Assembly (NCBI RefSeq): GCF_020832325.1
Contig: NZ_JAFIEU010000022.1
Location: forward strand, 138,692-202,691
Source: Lunatimonas sp.
GTDB taxonomy: Bacteria; Bacteroidota; Bacteroidia; Cytophagales; Cyclobacteriaceae
DNA: 64,000 nt
Direction: 5' to 3'
This document shows, piece by piece, positions 28,350 through 37,120 of the stretch. A program made the position numbers and the translations under genes. Position 1 is the first letter of the stretch, and the number at the start of each line of letters is the position of its first letter. The notes beneath the pieces were generated by a model. The model was not told the origin of the DNA, did no database searches, and worked only from the letters and a program-made list of their open reading frames with translations.

Positions 28350-29441
28350 TCACTTGGTTTTTGGCCCTTCCTTTTTCTTCTTTTTACCTTCTTTCTTCTT
28401 GGAAAAAAACACCTGCCGGACCCAACGGGGCAGGAAGATGGCTCCGAGAATCAAGTAGGGATAGTAGGAAAACATTCTCCAAAGGATACTGGTCACAAAC
28501 GTGTAGCCTGTCAGAAACTCCTTGAAAAACTGGGAAAAGAAAAACTCCGCTGTTCCACTACTACCCGGAGTGGGAGAAATCATCATCACGATCCACATGA
28601 TGATCTGACGGGCAAAAACAATGATGTGTTCAAACGCATCCAAGTGCTCATAGGCTGAAATCAATGCGTTTAGCATCAGGTATCTGGACGACCAGATAAA
28701 TACGGTGGAAAATACGATAACCAACCAATATTTCAGATTCTTACCCTTTAGTTCCTTGGAGGCCTCTATAATTTGATCCCCATATTGGTGGGCATTGTAT
28801 TTCCATTTCCGAATCCACTTGATAGAAAAGAGACGTAATAGAATCCATTTAAACACCCTGGGTCGGTAAAACAGTGCCAGTGCCATCAGAAGAGAATACA
28901 CCGCGTACAGCCCATAACTTGCCCAAAACAAAAATTGCAAGCTGTTACCGAGTCGCATCTCCAATACCCTGCTCTCTGGAAAAATATGTCCCTGCGCAAA
29001 GAATAGTATGATGGGTGCTCCTATGACAAAAAACAGGTTGTCCATGATGGCGGTAAGCATGGTAAATGCCAGTGCTTTGCCCAAAGGAATGCCCTCTTTG
29101 TGGAGGATGAATACAGCTACTGCTGTGCCCCCGACGATTGACGGGGTGACTGCCGAAGCAAATTCCCACAGGACAATTACATAGATGGCCCGGGTCCAAG
29201 TCAGGTGTTTGTCGGTTACTTCGCGAATCCGATACACATACCCGGCATCCCGTAGAAAAATAAAGAAACCCGCCAACAAAAGAAAAGGAATGGAGGCATC
29301 AAACACTCCCCGTAGGTTTTGTGCATTGACATTTGGATCCAGATAAAACATCAGGAATACGATCAGTAACCCGATGAATACTGGTACCCATACTTTGTTT
29401 GGATTCAGCGTTTTAAAAATTTCCTTATTGTCTATTTTCAT
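28350..29441 (-). CDS. YbhN/UPF0104-family integral membrane protein (lysylphosphatidylglycerol synthase-like)
   Basis: This 363-residue protein has about eight hydrophobic segments, starting with VWVPVFIGLLIVFLMFYL. It shows family strings such as FASAVTPSIVGGTAVAVFIL and ISPTPGSSGTAEFFFSQFF. The family is related to the flippase part of MprF and is widespread but poorly assigned in Bacteroidota. The C-terminus is a lysine-rich tail (KKKEGKKKKKEGPKTK) that should face the cytoplasm. The start is 6 bases after the stop of scpA, so it is probably an operon partner. The gene converges with the type IV enzyme gene. Confidence 0.87.
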   Translation of the reverse strand: MKIDNKEIFKTLNPNKVWVPVFIGLLIVFLMFYLDPNVNAQNLRGVFDASIPFLLLAGFFIFLRDAGYVYRIREVTDKHLTWTRAIYVIVLWEFASAVTPSIVGGTAVAVFILHKEGIPLGKALAFTMLTAIMDNLFFVIGAPIILFFAQGHIFPESRVLEMRLGNSLQFLFWASYGLYAVYSLLMALALFYRPRVFKWILLRLFSIKWIRKWKYNAHQYGDQIIEASKELKGKNLKYWLVIVFSTVFIWSSRYLMLNALISAYEHLDAFEHIIVFARQIIMWIVMMISPTPGSSGTAEFFFSQFFKEFLTGYTFVTSILWRMFSYYPYLILGAIFLPRWVRQVFFSKKKEGKKKKKEGPKTK

Positions 29442-29447
29442 AGGACA

Positions 29448-30194
29448 CTACACGGGAATAGCCTCTAACTTCTCCACCCAAAAGTTGTTAAACCCATCGC
29501 CTATGGTGATGGTGACCAAAGACAGTTGAAGCAGTTCCAAAATAGCAAGGAAGGTATAAATAACAAATATCTTATCCGGCTTCATCTCTATAAACTCGCT
29601 GAATGGGATACGTGGGTTTCTCATGAGTTGATCTAGGACGAGGGTTTTTTGTTGTTCAATGGTGTACGGATATTGGATCACGGTATGCTTGGTATCGTCT
29701 GCCCGAGCAGCAAACCGAAACATGAGTTTTTGGTATACTTTCAACAACTTAAAGAGATCCAAATCCTGCATTTCAGCATCCACGTCGTCTACTTTCGCTA
29801 GCTTCTTCAACTCCGGAAGCACATTTCCACGACTCCACTTGGCAAGTCTCTTTTCTTCCAAATCCGCCAATTCCCCCACCACAGACTTATACTTCTTATA
29901 CTCTAGCAAATGCCGGATCAACTCCTCCCGCGGATCAACCTCTTCCCCGTCTTCGTTCAATTCCGGCCTCGGCAGTAACATTTTCGACTTAATCTTCATC
30001 AGAGTTGCCGCAAAAAGGATGAATTCGCTGGCCACCTCGATTTCCATCTTCTCCAGTGCGTGGATATAATCCAGAAAATCTTGGGTAATCTTTGAGATGG
30101 GAATATCATAGATATCTAACTCATCCCGCTCTATAAAGAACAGCATCAGATCAAAAGGTCCCTCAAAAAGCGGCAATTTGATTTCAAAACTCAC
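29448..30194 (-). CDS. scpA: Segregation and condensation protein A
   Basis: ScpA is the kleisin of the SMC-ScpAB complex that compacts and separates chromosomes. The 248-residue protein starts MSFEIKLPLFEGPFDLMLFFIERDELDIYDIPI, matching the family N-terminus that binds the SMC neck. It carries ASEFILFAATLMKIKSKMLLPRP, and the C-terminal winged helix (FIVYTFLAILELLQLSLVTI, with FIVYTFLA read as VIYTFLA) contacts the SMC head. ScpB is not in this window. It is transcribed away from dxs. Confidence 0.95.
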   Translation of the reverse strand: MSFEIKLPLFEGPFDLMLFFIERDELDIYDIPISKITQDFLDYIHALEKMEIEVASEFILFAATLMKIKSKMLLPRPELNEDGEEVDPREELIRHLLEYKKYKSVVGELADLEEKRLAKWSRGNVLPELKKLAKVDDVDAEMQDLDLFKLLKVYQKLMFRFAARADDTKHTVIQYPYTIEQQKTLVLDQLMRNPRIPFSEFIEMKPDKIFVIYTFLAILELLQLSLVTITIGDGFNNFWVEKLEAIPV

Positions 30195-30380
30195 TGGATA
30201 CTCTGATAATTTGTTAATTTTGTGCGTATATTTAATATCAAAGATATCACATATCTAGTTAAATCTGCGTTCCTCTAGTTAAATTACAGCATCGGTCTGG
30301 GATTTGATGTCTTTTACTGCCGTACCAAAACATTAACCAGTAATAGAAGTTAATTATTTTTATTAAGAACATTCGCTAGC

Positions 30381-32297
30381 ATGCAAATTCAACCTGGAAA
30401 GCTACTCGCTCAAATACAAACTCCTGACGATCTTAAGAAGTTCAGCAAAGATCAGTTGGTACAAATCTGTGATGAACTTCGACAGTTCATTATCGATCAG
30501 GTCTCCGTTTACGGCGGCCATTTTGGTGCCGGATTGGGTGTGGTGGAGTTGACGGTGGCTTTGCACTATGTGCTGAACACTCCGGATGACCAGCTTATTT
30601 GGGATGTGGGCCATCAAGCGTACGGTCACAAAATTTTGACCGGGAGAAGGGATAGGTTCCATACCAACCGTTTATACAATGGGCTATCGGGATTTCCCAA
30701 GCGAAAAGAAAGCGAGTACGATTCTTTTGGTGTGGGACACTCCAGCACGTCCATTTCTGCCGCCTTGGGCATGGCCATGGCTTCTAAATACAAAAAAGAA
30801 AATCACCGCCAACACGTGGCTGTAATTGGAGACGGGGCGCTCACAGGCGGCATGGCCTTCGAAGCGATGAACCACGCCGGTGTTTCAGACAGCAACCTGA
30901 TCATCATCCTCAACGATAACTGCATGTCTATCGACCCCAACGTGGGGGCGTTGAAGGATTACCTAACGGACATCACTACCTCCCGTACCTACAACAAGGT
31001 AAAAGACGAAGTTTGGAATCTACTCGGTAAAGTGAGCAAATTTGGTTTCAGTGCCCAAGATGTCGTATCAAAAGTCGAGGGTGCCGTAAAATCCGCTTTG
31101 CTCAAGCAGAGTAATCTGTTCGAATCACTGAATCTAAGGTACTTTGGCCCGGTAGACGGTCACGACGTAAACCACCTCGTAGAGATTCTCACCGATCTGA
31201 AACATATACCCGGACCAAAAATTCTTCATTGTGTGACGATGAAGGGCAAAGGATACGGCCCGGCAGAAAAAGACCAAACCAAGTGGCATGCACCTGGAAA
31301 ATTTGACAAAATCACCGGGGTGATTGCCAAAAAGGTCTATACTACCCCACAGCCTCCGAAATATCAAGACGTATTTGGACATACATTGGTGGAACTGGCG
31401 GAATTGGATGACAAAATCGTGGGTGTGACACCTGCCATGCCCTCCGGTTCATCCATGAACCTGATGATGAATGCTTTTCCTGAAAGGTCTTTCGATGTGG
31501 GCATCGCTGAACAGCACGCCGTGACGTTTTCAGCGGGATTGGCTACTCAAGGCCTCAAGCCATTCTGCAACATCTACAGCACCTTTATGCAACGTGCCTA
31601 TGATCAGGTCATTCACGATGTCTGTTTACAAGAGCTTCCGGTTATTTTCTGCTTAGACAGAGCCGGATTTGCGGGTGCTGACGGCCCCACTCACCACGGT
31701 GCCTACGATTTAGCATTTTTCCGTTGCGTACCCCATTTAGTGGTAAGCGCGCCGATGAATGAACAGGAACTCCGAAACCTGATGTATTCCGCCACTATGC
31801 ACGACGGTCCCTATTCAATCCGGTATCCCAGAGGCCAAGGTGTAATGACTGACTGGAGGACTCCTCTCGAGGAGATCCCTGTTGGGCAAGGTAGGTGTGT
31901 ACAGGAAGGAGAGGATGTGGCCATTCTTACAATTGGACACATAGGAAATTACGTTGCCCAAGCTTCTGAAATTCTGGCAAAAGACGGTATAACACCGGCC
32001 CACTACGATATGCGCTTTGTAAAGCCTCTGGATGAAAAACTGCTTCACGAAGTTTTCAAAAAATTTAGTAAAGTGGTAACCGTAGAAGACGGCTGCTTAA
32101 TGGGTGGATTTGGGTCAGCTGTATTGGAATGGATGGCCGACCACGACTACCAAAGCCAAGTGGTTAGGCTGGGTATTCCTGACAAGGTAATCGAACATGG
32201 CGAACAAGAACAGTTGCATGAAGAATGCGGATTCGATGCCAAAGGCATTGCTTCCACGGTAAAAAAGATGTTAGCACCGGTGGCCTCCCGGTACTAA
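30381..32297 (+). CDS. dxs: 1-deoxy-D-xylulose-5-phosphate synthase
   Basis: Dxs condenses pyruvate and glyceraldehyde-3-phosphate in a thiamine-diphosphate-dependent step, the entry to the non-mevalonate isoprenoid pathway. The 638-residue length is typical. Visible signatures are HFGAGLGVVELTVALHYV, WDVGHQAYGHKILTGRRDRF, the thiamine-binding GDGALTGGMAFEAMNHAG..IILNDN, and the transketolase-type DVGIAEQHAVTFSAGLATQG and DRAGFAGADGPTHHGAYDL. The start ATG 30381 follows a roughly 186-base divergent spacer shared with scpA. It needs thiamine, and the window also contains a riboswitch-controlled putative thiamine receptor. Confidence 0.97.
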   Translation: MQIQPGKLLAQIQTPDDLKKFSKDQLVQICDELRQFIIDQVSVYGGHFGAGLGVVELTVALHYVLNTPDDQLIWDVGHQAYGHKILTGRRDRFHTNRLYNGLSGFPKRKESEYDSFGVGHSSTSISAALGMAMASKYKKENHRQHVAVIGDGALTGGMAFEAMNHAGVSDSNLIIILNDNCMSIDPNVGALKDYLTDITTSRTYNKVKDEVWNLLGKVSKFGFSAQDVVSKVEGAVKSALLKQSNLFESLNLRYFGPVDGHDVNHLVEILTDLKHIPGPKILHCVTMKGKGYGPAEKDQTKWHAPGKFDKITGVIAKKVYTTPQPPKYQDVFGHTLVELAELDDKIVGVTPAMPSGSSMNLMMNAFPERSFDVGIAEQHAVTFSAGLATQGLKPFCNIYSTFMQRAYDQVIHDVCLQELPVIFCLDRAGFAGADGPTHHGAYDLAFFRCVPHLVVSAPMNEQELRNLMYSATMHDGPYSIRYPRGQGVMTDWRTPLEEIPVGQGRCVQEGEDVAILTIGHIGNYVAQASEILAKDGITPAHYDMRFVKPLDEKLLHEVFKKFSKVVTVEDGCLMGGFGSAVLEWMADHDYQSQVVRLGIPDKVIEHGEQEQLHEECGFDAKGIASTVKKMLAPVASRY

Positions 32298-32358
32298 GGA
32301 AAAGACTGCGCACGCCGAGAAGCAACTTTAGGCTTTGTTTTTCCAGTGAAAATGGATT

Positions 32359-32395
32359 TTTCAGCCCTTCTATGTTGCTGAAATTCTGTTTTTTT
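32359..32395 (+). terminator. Probable terminator after dxs
   Basis: tttcagc at 32359-32365 pairs with gctgaaa at 32377-32383, and a T7 run follows at 32389-32395. The stem is only 7 bases and the run is offset by 5 bases, so the call is moderate. Confidence 0.42.
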
Positions 32396-32438
32396 CTATT
32401 TTCGCTATTACATCTATCAAGCCAACTCGGAAATCCTT

Positions 32439-33599
32439 ATGAACACTGAACCCAAAAACCGTAGAGACTTTATCAAAAAGACGGCGCTTGCCACTTCGGC
32501 ACTAGGGCTGGGCCTTTCTGGCGCATCCTTGGCGCAGCTTTCAAAAAAGCCAAAAAACAAACTTCCTAAATGGAGAGGTTTTAACTTGCTCGACTTCTTT
32601 TCTCCTGAGATGGAGCGTGGACGCAAGAATAAAGAGGAATACCTCAAGTGGATGGCTGATTGGGGGTTTGACTTCGTTCGTATTCCCATATCCTACCCCA
32701 GCTATCTAAATTTTGACCGGTCCAAACCAATTCGACCCGATGAGGTACTCAACTTTGACGAGGAACGATTGGCGGAAATCGATCGTTTGGTAGATCTGAG
32801 TCACAAGTACGGGTTACACGTTAGCCTGAATCTACACCGGGCTCCGGGGTTCTGCATCAACGCGGGATTCATTGAGCCTTATAATCTCTGGGAGGACGAA
32901 GAAGCGTTGCAGGCTTTTTGCGCGCATTGGGAAATGTGGTCTAAAAGGTATAAAAATATCTCTTCCAAGAAATTAAGTTTTGATTTGGTAAACGAACCCT
33001 ACAAACGGCAAGATCCCAACGACCAGCATTCTCCGGGTGGGCCGGTGCCGGTAGAAGAATACCGTAAAGTTGCAAAAGCCGCTTTGGCAACGATAAAGGG
33101 GGTAAATAAGAAACGACTGGTCATAGCCGATGGCAATGGCGGTGGTGGAATTGCCGTTCCCGAGCTTGCCGATCTGGACCTGTCCCAAAGCTGCCGCGGA
33201 TACTTTCCGATGCACATATCACACCATAAAGCTTCCTGGGTATACAAAGACCCCGATGCGCTACCAGATCCAGCTTGGCCCGGAGAGCACAACACGAATT
33301 ACTACGGGAGGGAGCAATTGGAAAAACATTATGCCCCCTGGATAGCGCTTCTCAAGCAGGGTGTTGGTGTCCATTGCGGAGAATGCGGGTGCTACAACAA
33401 AACTCCCCATAAGGTGTTTTTAGCTTGGTTTGGGGATGTGCTGGACATACTGCATGAAAATGGAATTGGGTTTGGAATCTGGGAGTTCTCCGGTACTTTC
33501 GGAGTACTCAACTCGGGCCGGACAGATATTGCATATGAAGATTGGTACGGGGAAAAACTCGACCGTGCCATGTTGAACTTGTTAATGAAATATGCCTGA
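32439..33599 (+). CDS. GH5-family glycoside hydrolase with Tat signal
   Basis: The 386-residue enzyme carries a twin-arginine leader, NRRDFIKKTALATSALGLGLSG, so it is probably exported folded. The catalytic domain starts WRGFNLLDFFSPEMERG and follows the cellulase (GH5) pattern: DFVRIPISYPSYLNF, LVNEP with the acid/base Glu, HISHHKASWVY and the nucleophile Glu in VGVHCGECGCYNK, then GFGIWEFSGTFGVLNSGR. The nucleophile is flanked by two Cys, which is unusual. The substrate within GH5 (glucan, mannan or xylan) cannot be assigned by eye. The stop overlaps the start of the next hydrolase gene by 8 bases. Confidence 0.9.
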   Translation: MNTEPKNRRDFIKKTALATSALGLGLSGASLAQLSKKPKNKLPKWRGFNLLDFFSPEMERGRKNKEEYLKWMADWGFDFVRIPISYPSYLNFDRSKPIRPDEVLNFDEERLAEIDRLVDLSHKYGLHVSLNLHRAPGFCINAGFIEPYNLWEDEEALQAFCAHWEMWSKRYKNISSKKLSFDLVNEPYKRQDPNDQHSPGGPVPVEEYRKVAKAALATIKGVNKKRLVIADGNGGGGIAVPELADLDLSQSCRGYFPMHISHHKASWVYKDPDALPDPAWPGEHNTNYYGREQLEKHYAPWIALLKQGVGVHCGECGCYNKTPHKVFLAWFGDVLDILHENGIGFGIWEFSGTFGVLNSGRTDIAYEDWYGEKLDRAMLNLLMKYA

Positions 33600-34368
33600 T
33601 ATCGCTTACACAAAGAAAGGAAATGGTCCCGCTGCAATTCTTATTCATGGATTTTGTGAATCAAAGGAGATGTGGGAGTCCTTCCAGTCCAACCTAGCAG
33701 CAACTCACACTGTTTATTGTCCCGACCTGCCTGGTTTTGGAGAGTCACCTTTGCCAGAGACAAGTGAGTTTTCGATCGCAGAGGTGGCCACCTGTCTCCA
33801 GGATTGGATGGAACAGAATAACATCACCCACCCCGTATTGATTGGACATTCCCTTGGGGGCTACGTTTCACTTGCGTTGGCCCAACAGTTGGGAAGCCGC
33901 GTCAAAGGACTTTGCCTTTTTCATTCCACTGCTTTACCGGACGACGATGAGAAAAGGAAGACACGTAACAAAACGTTGACGTTTTTCAAGAAACACGGAG
34001 CCAAGCCCTTTGTGGAGTCATTTCTACCTCAACTTTTTCCAGAAGACAAGCGGGGAGAGCTTGGAGATACGATAGAGAAACTTTTGGAAAAGGCTCGGAT
34101 GATCCCAGTAGACGTATTGATCGCCTACACCAAAGCAATGCGGGATAGGCCGGATAGCAGCGAGCTGCTAAGGACTCTCCCCACTCGAAAGGGAATGATT
34201 GCCGGAGAGCTAGATACCGCCGTAACGTTAGAAAATAGCCGAAAGCATTCGGATTGGGTGGACCACTACCTTGAATTGAAAGGAACCGGGCATATGGGCA
34301 TGTTTGAAAAACCAAACGAGACACTCATGTACCTGGAACAATTCCTGGCAAAAACCTTGGAAGACTAA
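33592..34368 (+). CDS. Alpha/beta-fold hydrolase
   Basis: The 258-residue cytoplasmic hydrolase has the oxyanion-hole string HGFCESKEMWESF, the nucleophile elbow GHSLGGYVSLALA, an Asp on GMIAGELDTAVTLENS and the catalytic His in GTGHMGMFEKPNE. It belongs to the broad esterase/lactonase/BioH-like group. The start codon lies inside the end of the GH5 gene (8-base overlap), so translation is coupled. The pairing may reflect removal of an ester or acyl decoration from GH5 products, but this is only a suggestion from position. Confidence 0.9.
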   Translation: MPDIAYTKKGNGPAAILIHGFCESKEMWESFQSNLAATHTVYCPDLPGFGESPLPETSEFSIAEVATCLQDWMEQNNITHPVLIGHSLGGYVSLALAQQLGSRVKGLCLFHSTALPDDDEKRKTRNKTLTFFKKHGAKPFVESFLPQLFPEDKRGELGDTIEKLLEKARMIPVDVLIAYTKAMRDRPDSSELLRTLPTRKGMIAGELDTAVTLENSRKHSDWVDHYLELKGTGHMGMFEKPNETLMYLEQFLAKTLED

Positions 34369-34411
34369 TGCACACAGGCCCAAATGGTTTAGGGGAGGTG
34401 GTTCCCTATTA

Positions 34412-34520
34412 GCCACGACGACTTAAAAGAGTGGGGCGTCACCTTAAGTTCGTGGCAGGCTGTTTGTGGCATAGAATTGAAAATTTATTTGGCTGCTGCC
34501 AAAGGGCGCAGGTTTTTTAT
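34412..34520 (+). other. Structured noncoding stretch upstream of the MscS gene
   Basis: gccacga at 34412-34418 pairs with tcgtggc at 34450-34456, and acttaa at 34421-34426 pairs with ttaagt at 34444-34449. Together they form a 13-pair stem with a 2-base bulge and a 17-base loop. A second hairpin, tttggc and gccaaa at 34488-34503, is followed by a T6 run near 34513. It could be the end of the hydrolase transcript or a leader of the channel gene. No known riboswitch pattern was recognised. Confidence 0.45.
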
Positions 34521-34543
34521 TGTTAAACGTAAATTAACTAGTT

Positions 34544-35416
34544 ATGGAAGAAATTTTAGATGTATCCACCATGGAAAAACTGATTGAGCAAGGCTTAGCA
34601 TTTTCGATGGTTGCCATTCCCAAAGCCATTTTGGCAATACTAACCTACTTTATTGGTAAATATATCATTCGATTCATCATTCGGACAATCGACAAACTGT
34701 TTGTCAAATACGATATAGAGCCTTCATTGGCTACTTTTTTAGGCAGCTTTTTAAACGGCGTGCTTTATGTATTGCTCGTATTAGCCGTATTGTCCACCGT
34801 GGGCGTTGAGGTTACCGCATTTATCGCTGTCTTAGGTGCCGCAGGTTTGGCCGTTGGTTTGGCCTTACAGGGGTCTTTAGCCAACTTTGCAGGCGGCGTC
34901 CTGATTTTGGTATTCAAACCCTTCAAAGTTGGGGATACCATCGAAGCCCAAGGTACGCTGGGTTCGGTGGAGCGGATAGATATACTCTACACCACCGTCC
35001 GTAACTTTGACAATAAGGTGGTCACCATTCCAAACGGGACACTGGCAAACAACAACATCACCAATTTTTCCGAAAAGCCCACTAGAAGGGTAGAGATGTC
35101 CATAGGAGTGGCCTACGGGTCCGATATAAAGAAAATCCGGAAAATCATTTTGGATACCCTTGCTAAGGACGAACGAATCCACCAAGACCCCGAACCGGTA
35201 GTTTTGTTTACCAATTTTGGTGACAGCTCACTGGACCTAACGGTGCGTTGTTGGGCAGACGCCGGAAACCTTTGGCCGGTCTATTGGGATAGTATGGAGC
35301 GATTAAATGAAGTGTTCATAGAACAAGGTGTTGAAATACCATTCCCACAGCGAGATGTACATCATATCTTTCCGGAGGGTAAGTTGAGGGTAGAAACGCA
35401 ACAAACAGAAAAGTAA
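34544..35416 (+). CDS. Small-conductance mechanosensitive channel, MscS family
   Basis: This 290-residue channel releases solutes during osmotic downshift. Three N-terminal membrane helices are visible: about 22-42 (MVAIPKAILAILTYFIGKYI), 66-92, and the pore-lining VTAFIAVLGAAGLAVGLALQGSLANFAGGVLIL. The beta domain starts at FKVGDTIEAQGTLGSVERI and includes NFDNKVVTIPNGTLANNNITNFS. The length is close to E. coli MscS (286). It is followed by a GC-rich stem-loop at 35434-35470. It stands alone on its strand. Confidence 0.95.
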   Translation: MEEILDVSTMEKLIEQGLAFSMVAIPKAILAILTYFIGKYIIRFIIRTIDKLFVKYDIEPSLATFLGSFLNGVLYVLLVLAVLSTVGVEVTAFIAVLGAAGLAVGLALQGSLANFAGGVLILVFKPFKVGDTIEAQGTLGSVERIDILYTTVRNFDNKVVTIPNGTLANNNITNFSEKPTRRVEMSIGVAYGSDIKKIRKIILDTLAKDERIHQDPEPVVLFTNFGDSSLDLTVRCWADAGNLWPVYWDSMERLNEVFIEQGVEIPFPQRDVHHIFPEGKLRVETQQTEK

Positions 35417-35433
35417 TACAATAGGAAAAAGTA

Positions 35434-35470
35434 CCGGAGCCTCCACACTACCACGTTTAAGAGGCTCCGG
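35434..35470 (+). terminator. Stem-loop after the MscS gene
   Basis: ccggagcctc at 35434-35443 and gaggctccgg at 35461-35470 form a perfect 10-base stem with a 17-base loop. No T-run follows, so it may be an RNA-stabilising or Rho-assisted 3' end rather than a standard terminator. Confidence 0.6.
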
Positions 35471-35586
35471 ATAAACCCTACTTAAAAAAATAACCAACTA
35501 TCAAACTATCTTCCAATTCCTTCTCCACTCCAATCAACCACACCATTTCATCAACACTTTCTCCTCAACCAACTACACCTCCAACC
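35471..35586. other. 116-base tract with no G on the plus strand
   Basis: From the end of the stem-loop to 35586 the plus strand contains only A, C and T, rich in CAA, CCA and TTC. It lies between two convergent genes. It is not a simple repeat and no convincing ORF explains it. Confidence 0.8.
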
Positions 35587-35673
35587 GCACTTACGCCACA
35601 ATCATCCACACGATAGTTTACCTAAAAAGTAATTTTAAAAATAAGCTGTTATAACCAATCACCAACCCACCAT

Positions 35674-36459
35674 CTATTTGCAATCTCTGTAGAAATCTTT
35701 AACTATTTTCTCAGAGTCTCCTCTTGATATCAGCAGGCTACCGCTGGATGGATCTGGTTTTCCATACACCATACAGGTTTCTTGAAACACCATTGGCTTC
35801 ACCACCTCAGCAATTAGTCGGCGACCGTACTTGTCTTTCAATTCTGTTTTGCCGGTTAAGTGAAACCTCAGTTTGGCACTTACCGAGGCCACTTCCAAGT
35901 TTCGCCGGTGATGATAGTTAACTTCTATCGATTCCTCTCCCGGCCATGTGACCGTTCCTTTTTCCATGTTTGCTTCAAACGTCAGCGTCTTATTGCTCAC
36001 CTCGAAGCCCACGTTGCTAAGTGTTCTTACGCCTGATACCTGCACACCATCCACAAAGAAGCCATCCAATTCAATCTGTGTGACACTTCCTTTTGCCCAA
36101 AAATTGAGCGGGTGATACATTTTATAAATCCCTCTGAATTTCACCCCCCGATCACTCTCACTACCAGCTCCAAAATCTACCGTCACCGAATTATCACCCG
36201 GACTTCTGGAGATTGTGACCTTGTCGCCATAATGTTCCAATGCAGATTTAATACTCCTTCCATTTGTCACCTCCTGCTGAACAAGAGAAAGTGCAATCAA
36301 ATCAATCTCCTCAAAAATCGACAACATCTCTGTTCCCCTTTCAGCCGGTATCATGTCTGGCTGGCTGGGAAATTCTCCTTCTATTGTCTGGCAAGACGCC
36401 AAAAGAAAGAATGAGAAAAGTACCAAGCCGGTACTGAAATATATTTGGATATCTTTCAT
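35674..36459 (-). CDS. Hypothetical lipoprotein, about 261 residues
   Basis: The ATG at 36459 (MKDIQIYFSTGLVLFSFFLLASC) gives a lipoprotein signal with the lipidated Cys in LASC; the frame is open upstream to 36498 but that adds a charged leader. The mature part starts QTIEGEFPSQPDMIPAERG and is beta-rich, with VTVDFGAGSESDRGVKFRGIYKMYHP and GSVTQIELDGFFVDGVQVSGVRTL. It resembles unnamed secreted proteins of Bacteroidota. It ends with a pair of Cys (ETCMVYG, DFYRDCK). I do not recognise a function. It stands alone with AT-rich DNA upstream. Confidence 0.75.
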   Translation of the reverse strand: MKDIQIYFSTGLVLFSFFLLASCQTIEGEFPSQPDMIPAERGTEMLSIFEEIDLIALSLVQQEVTNGRSIKSALEHYGDKVTISRSPGDNSVTVDFGAGSESDRGVKFRGIYKMYHPLNFWAKGSVTQIELDGFFVDGVQVSGVRTLSNVGFEVSNKTLTFEANMEKGTVTWPGEESIEVNYHHRRNLEVASVSAKLRFHLTGKTELKDKYGRRLIAEVVKPMVFQETCMVYGKPDPSSGSLLISRGDSEKIVKDFYRDCK

Positions 36460-37120
36460 CACCTTACTCTTTGAAAGGTGTCTTTGCGTTATTTTCAATT
36501 TGAAATTAGTGGGGATAAACCTTAATTCATAACAATTAACAACCTATTTAACATCAATAATTAACAAAACATATAAGTGTTTTCAAAATACAAAAAATTA
36601 TATTCGGAATTTTTAAACATCTCGATTTATGTCTTTCCTCCCAAAAAAAATGCGTATTATTTTGCGTCCATGTGTCCGATAGGAAAATCACTACGAGATT
36701 CGATGAAAAAAAATAAATATATTCTTCCTATTTTATTATTTTCTGAAAATCTTGTAGGCGCTATATTCTATATGTTGAATTGGATATACTGTGGAGAGAG
36801 ACCAAGCTTCAAAGCTTCAATGAGGGGGTCTTTGCCGAAAACTAAAAAAAGCTTCTAGAGCTACTTATTGTCATGGTTGCCCATGAAAGTGACAATTGTG
36901 AGATCATGTCCAGTTGAAATCAGGTACTCAAAAGGTCGAAAATCAAGATGGATAGGTCACATAGTTAGATAATTGTTCTATATGCGATCTTCCGATGGAC
37001 AGGAAATCGCTGTCTCGCTACTTTTTTGGCATCCTGATACAGGAAGTCAAGTCAATACCACTGAAAAGCCACCAAAAAGGGATACTTCTTGGTGGCTTTT
37101 TGATTTCACACAAAAATCTT
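36460..37120. other. AT-rich spacer without a convincing gene
   Basis: About 660 bases with low GC lie between the lipoprotein gene start and the 3' end of the TonB receptor gene. A 93-codon GTG frame at 36577-36858 (plus) has a Lys/Phe/Tyr-rich composition explained by the AT content, and I do not accept it. A small direct repeat, aagcttcaaagcttca, lies near 36806-36821. The right end holds a terminator at 37064-37100. Confidence 0.45.
37064..37100. terminator. Terminator, mainly for the TonB receptor gene
   Basis: aaaagccaccaa at 37064-37075 pairs exactly with ttggtggctttt at 37089-37100 across a 13-base loop. It ends in A and T runs on the two sides, so it works for the minus-strand receptor gene that stops at 37121. 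Confidence 0.85.

Noticed and set aside
36577-36858. 93-codon GTG frame in the AT-rich spacer
   Set aside because: Composition (Lys, Phe, Tyr, Ile) is what AT-rich noncoding DNA gives; no family features, no convincing ribosome site and no conserved neighbours.
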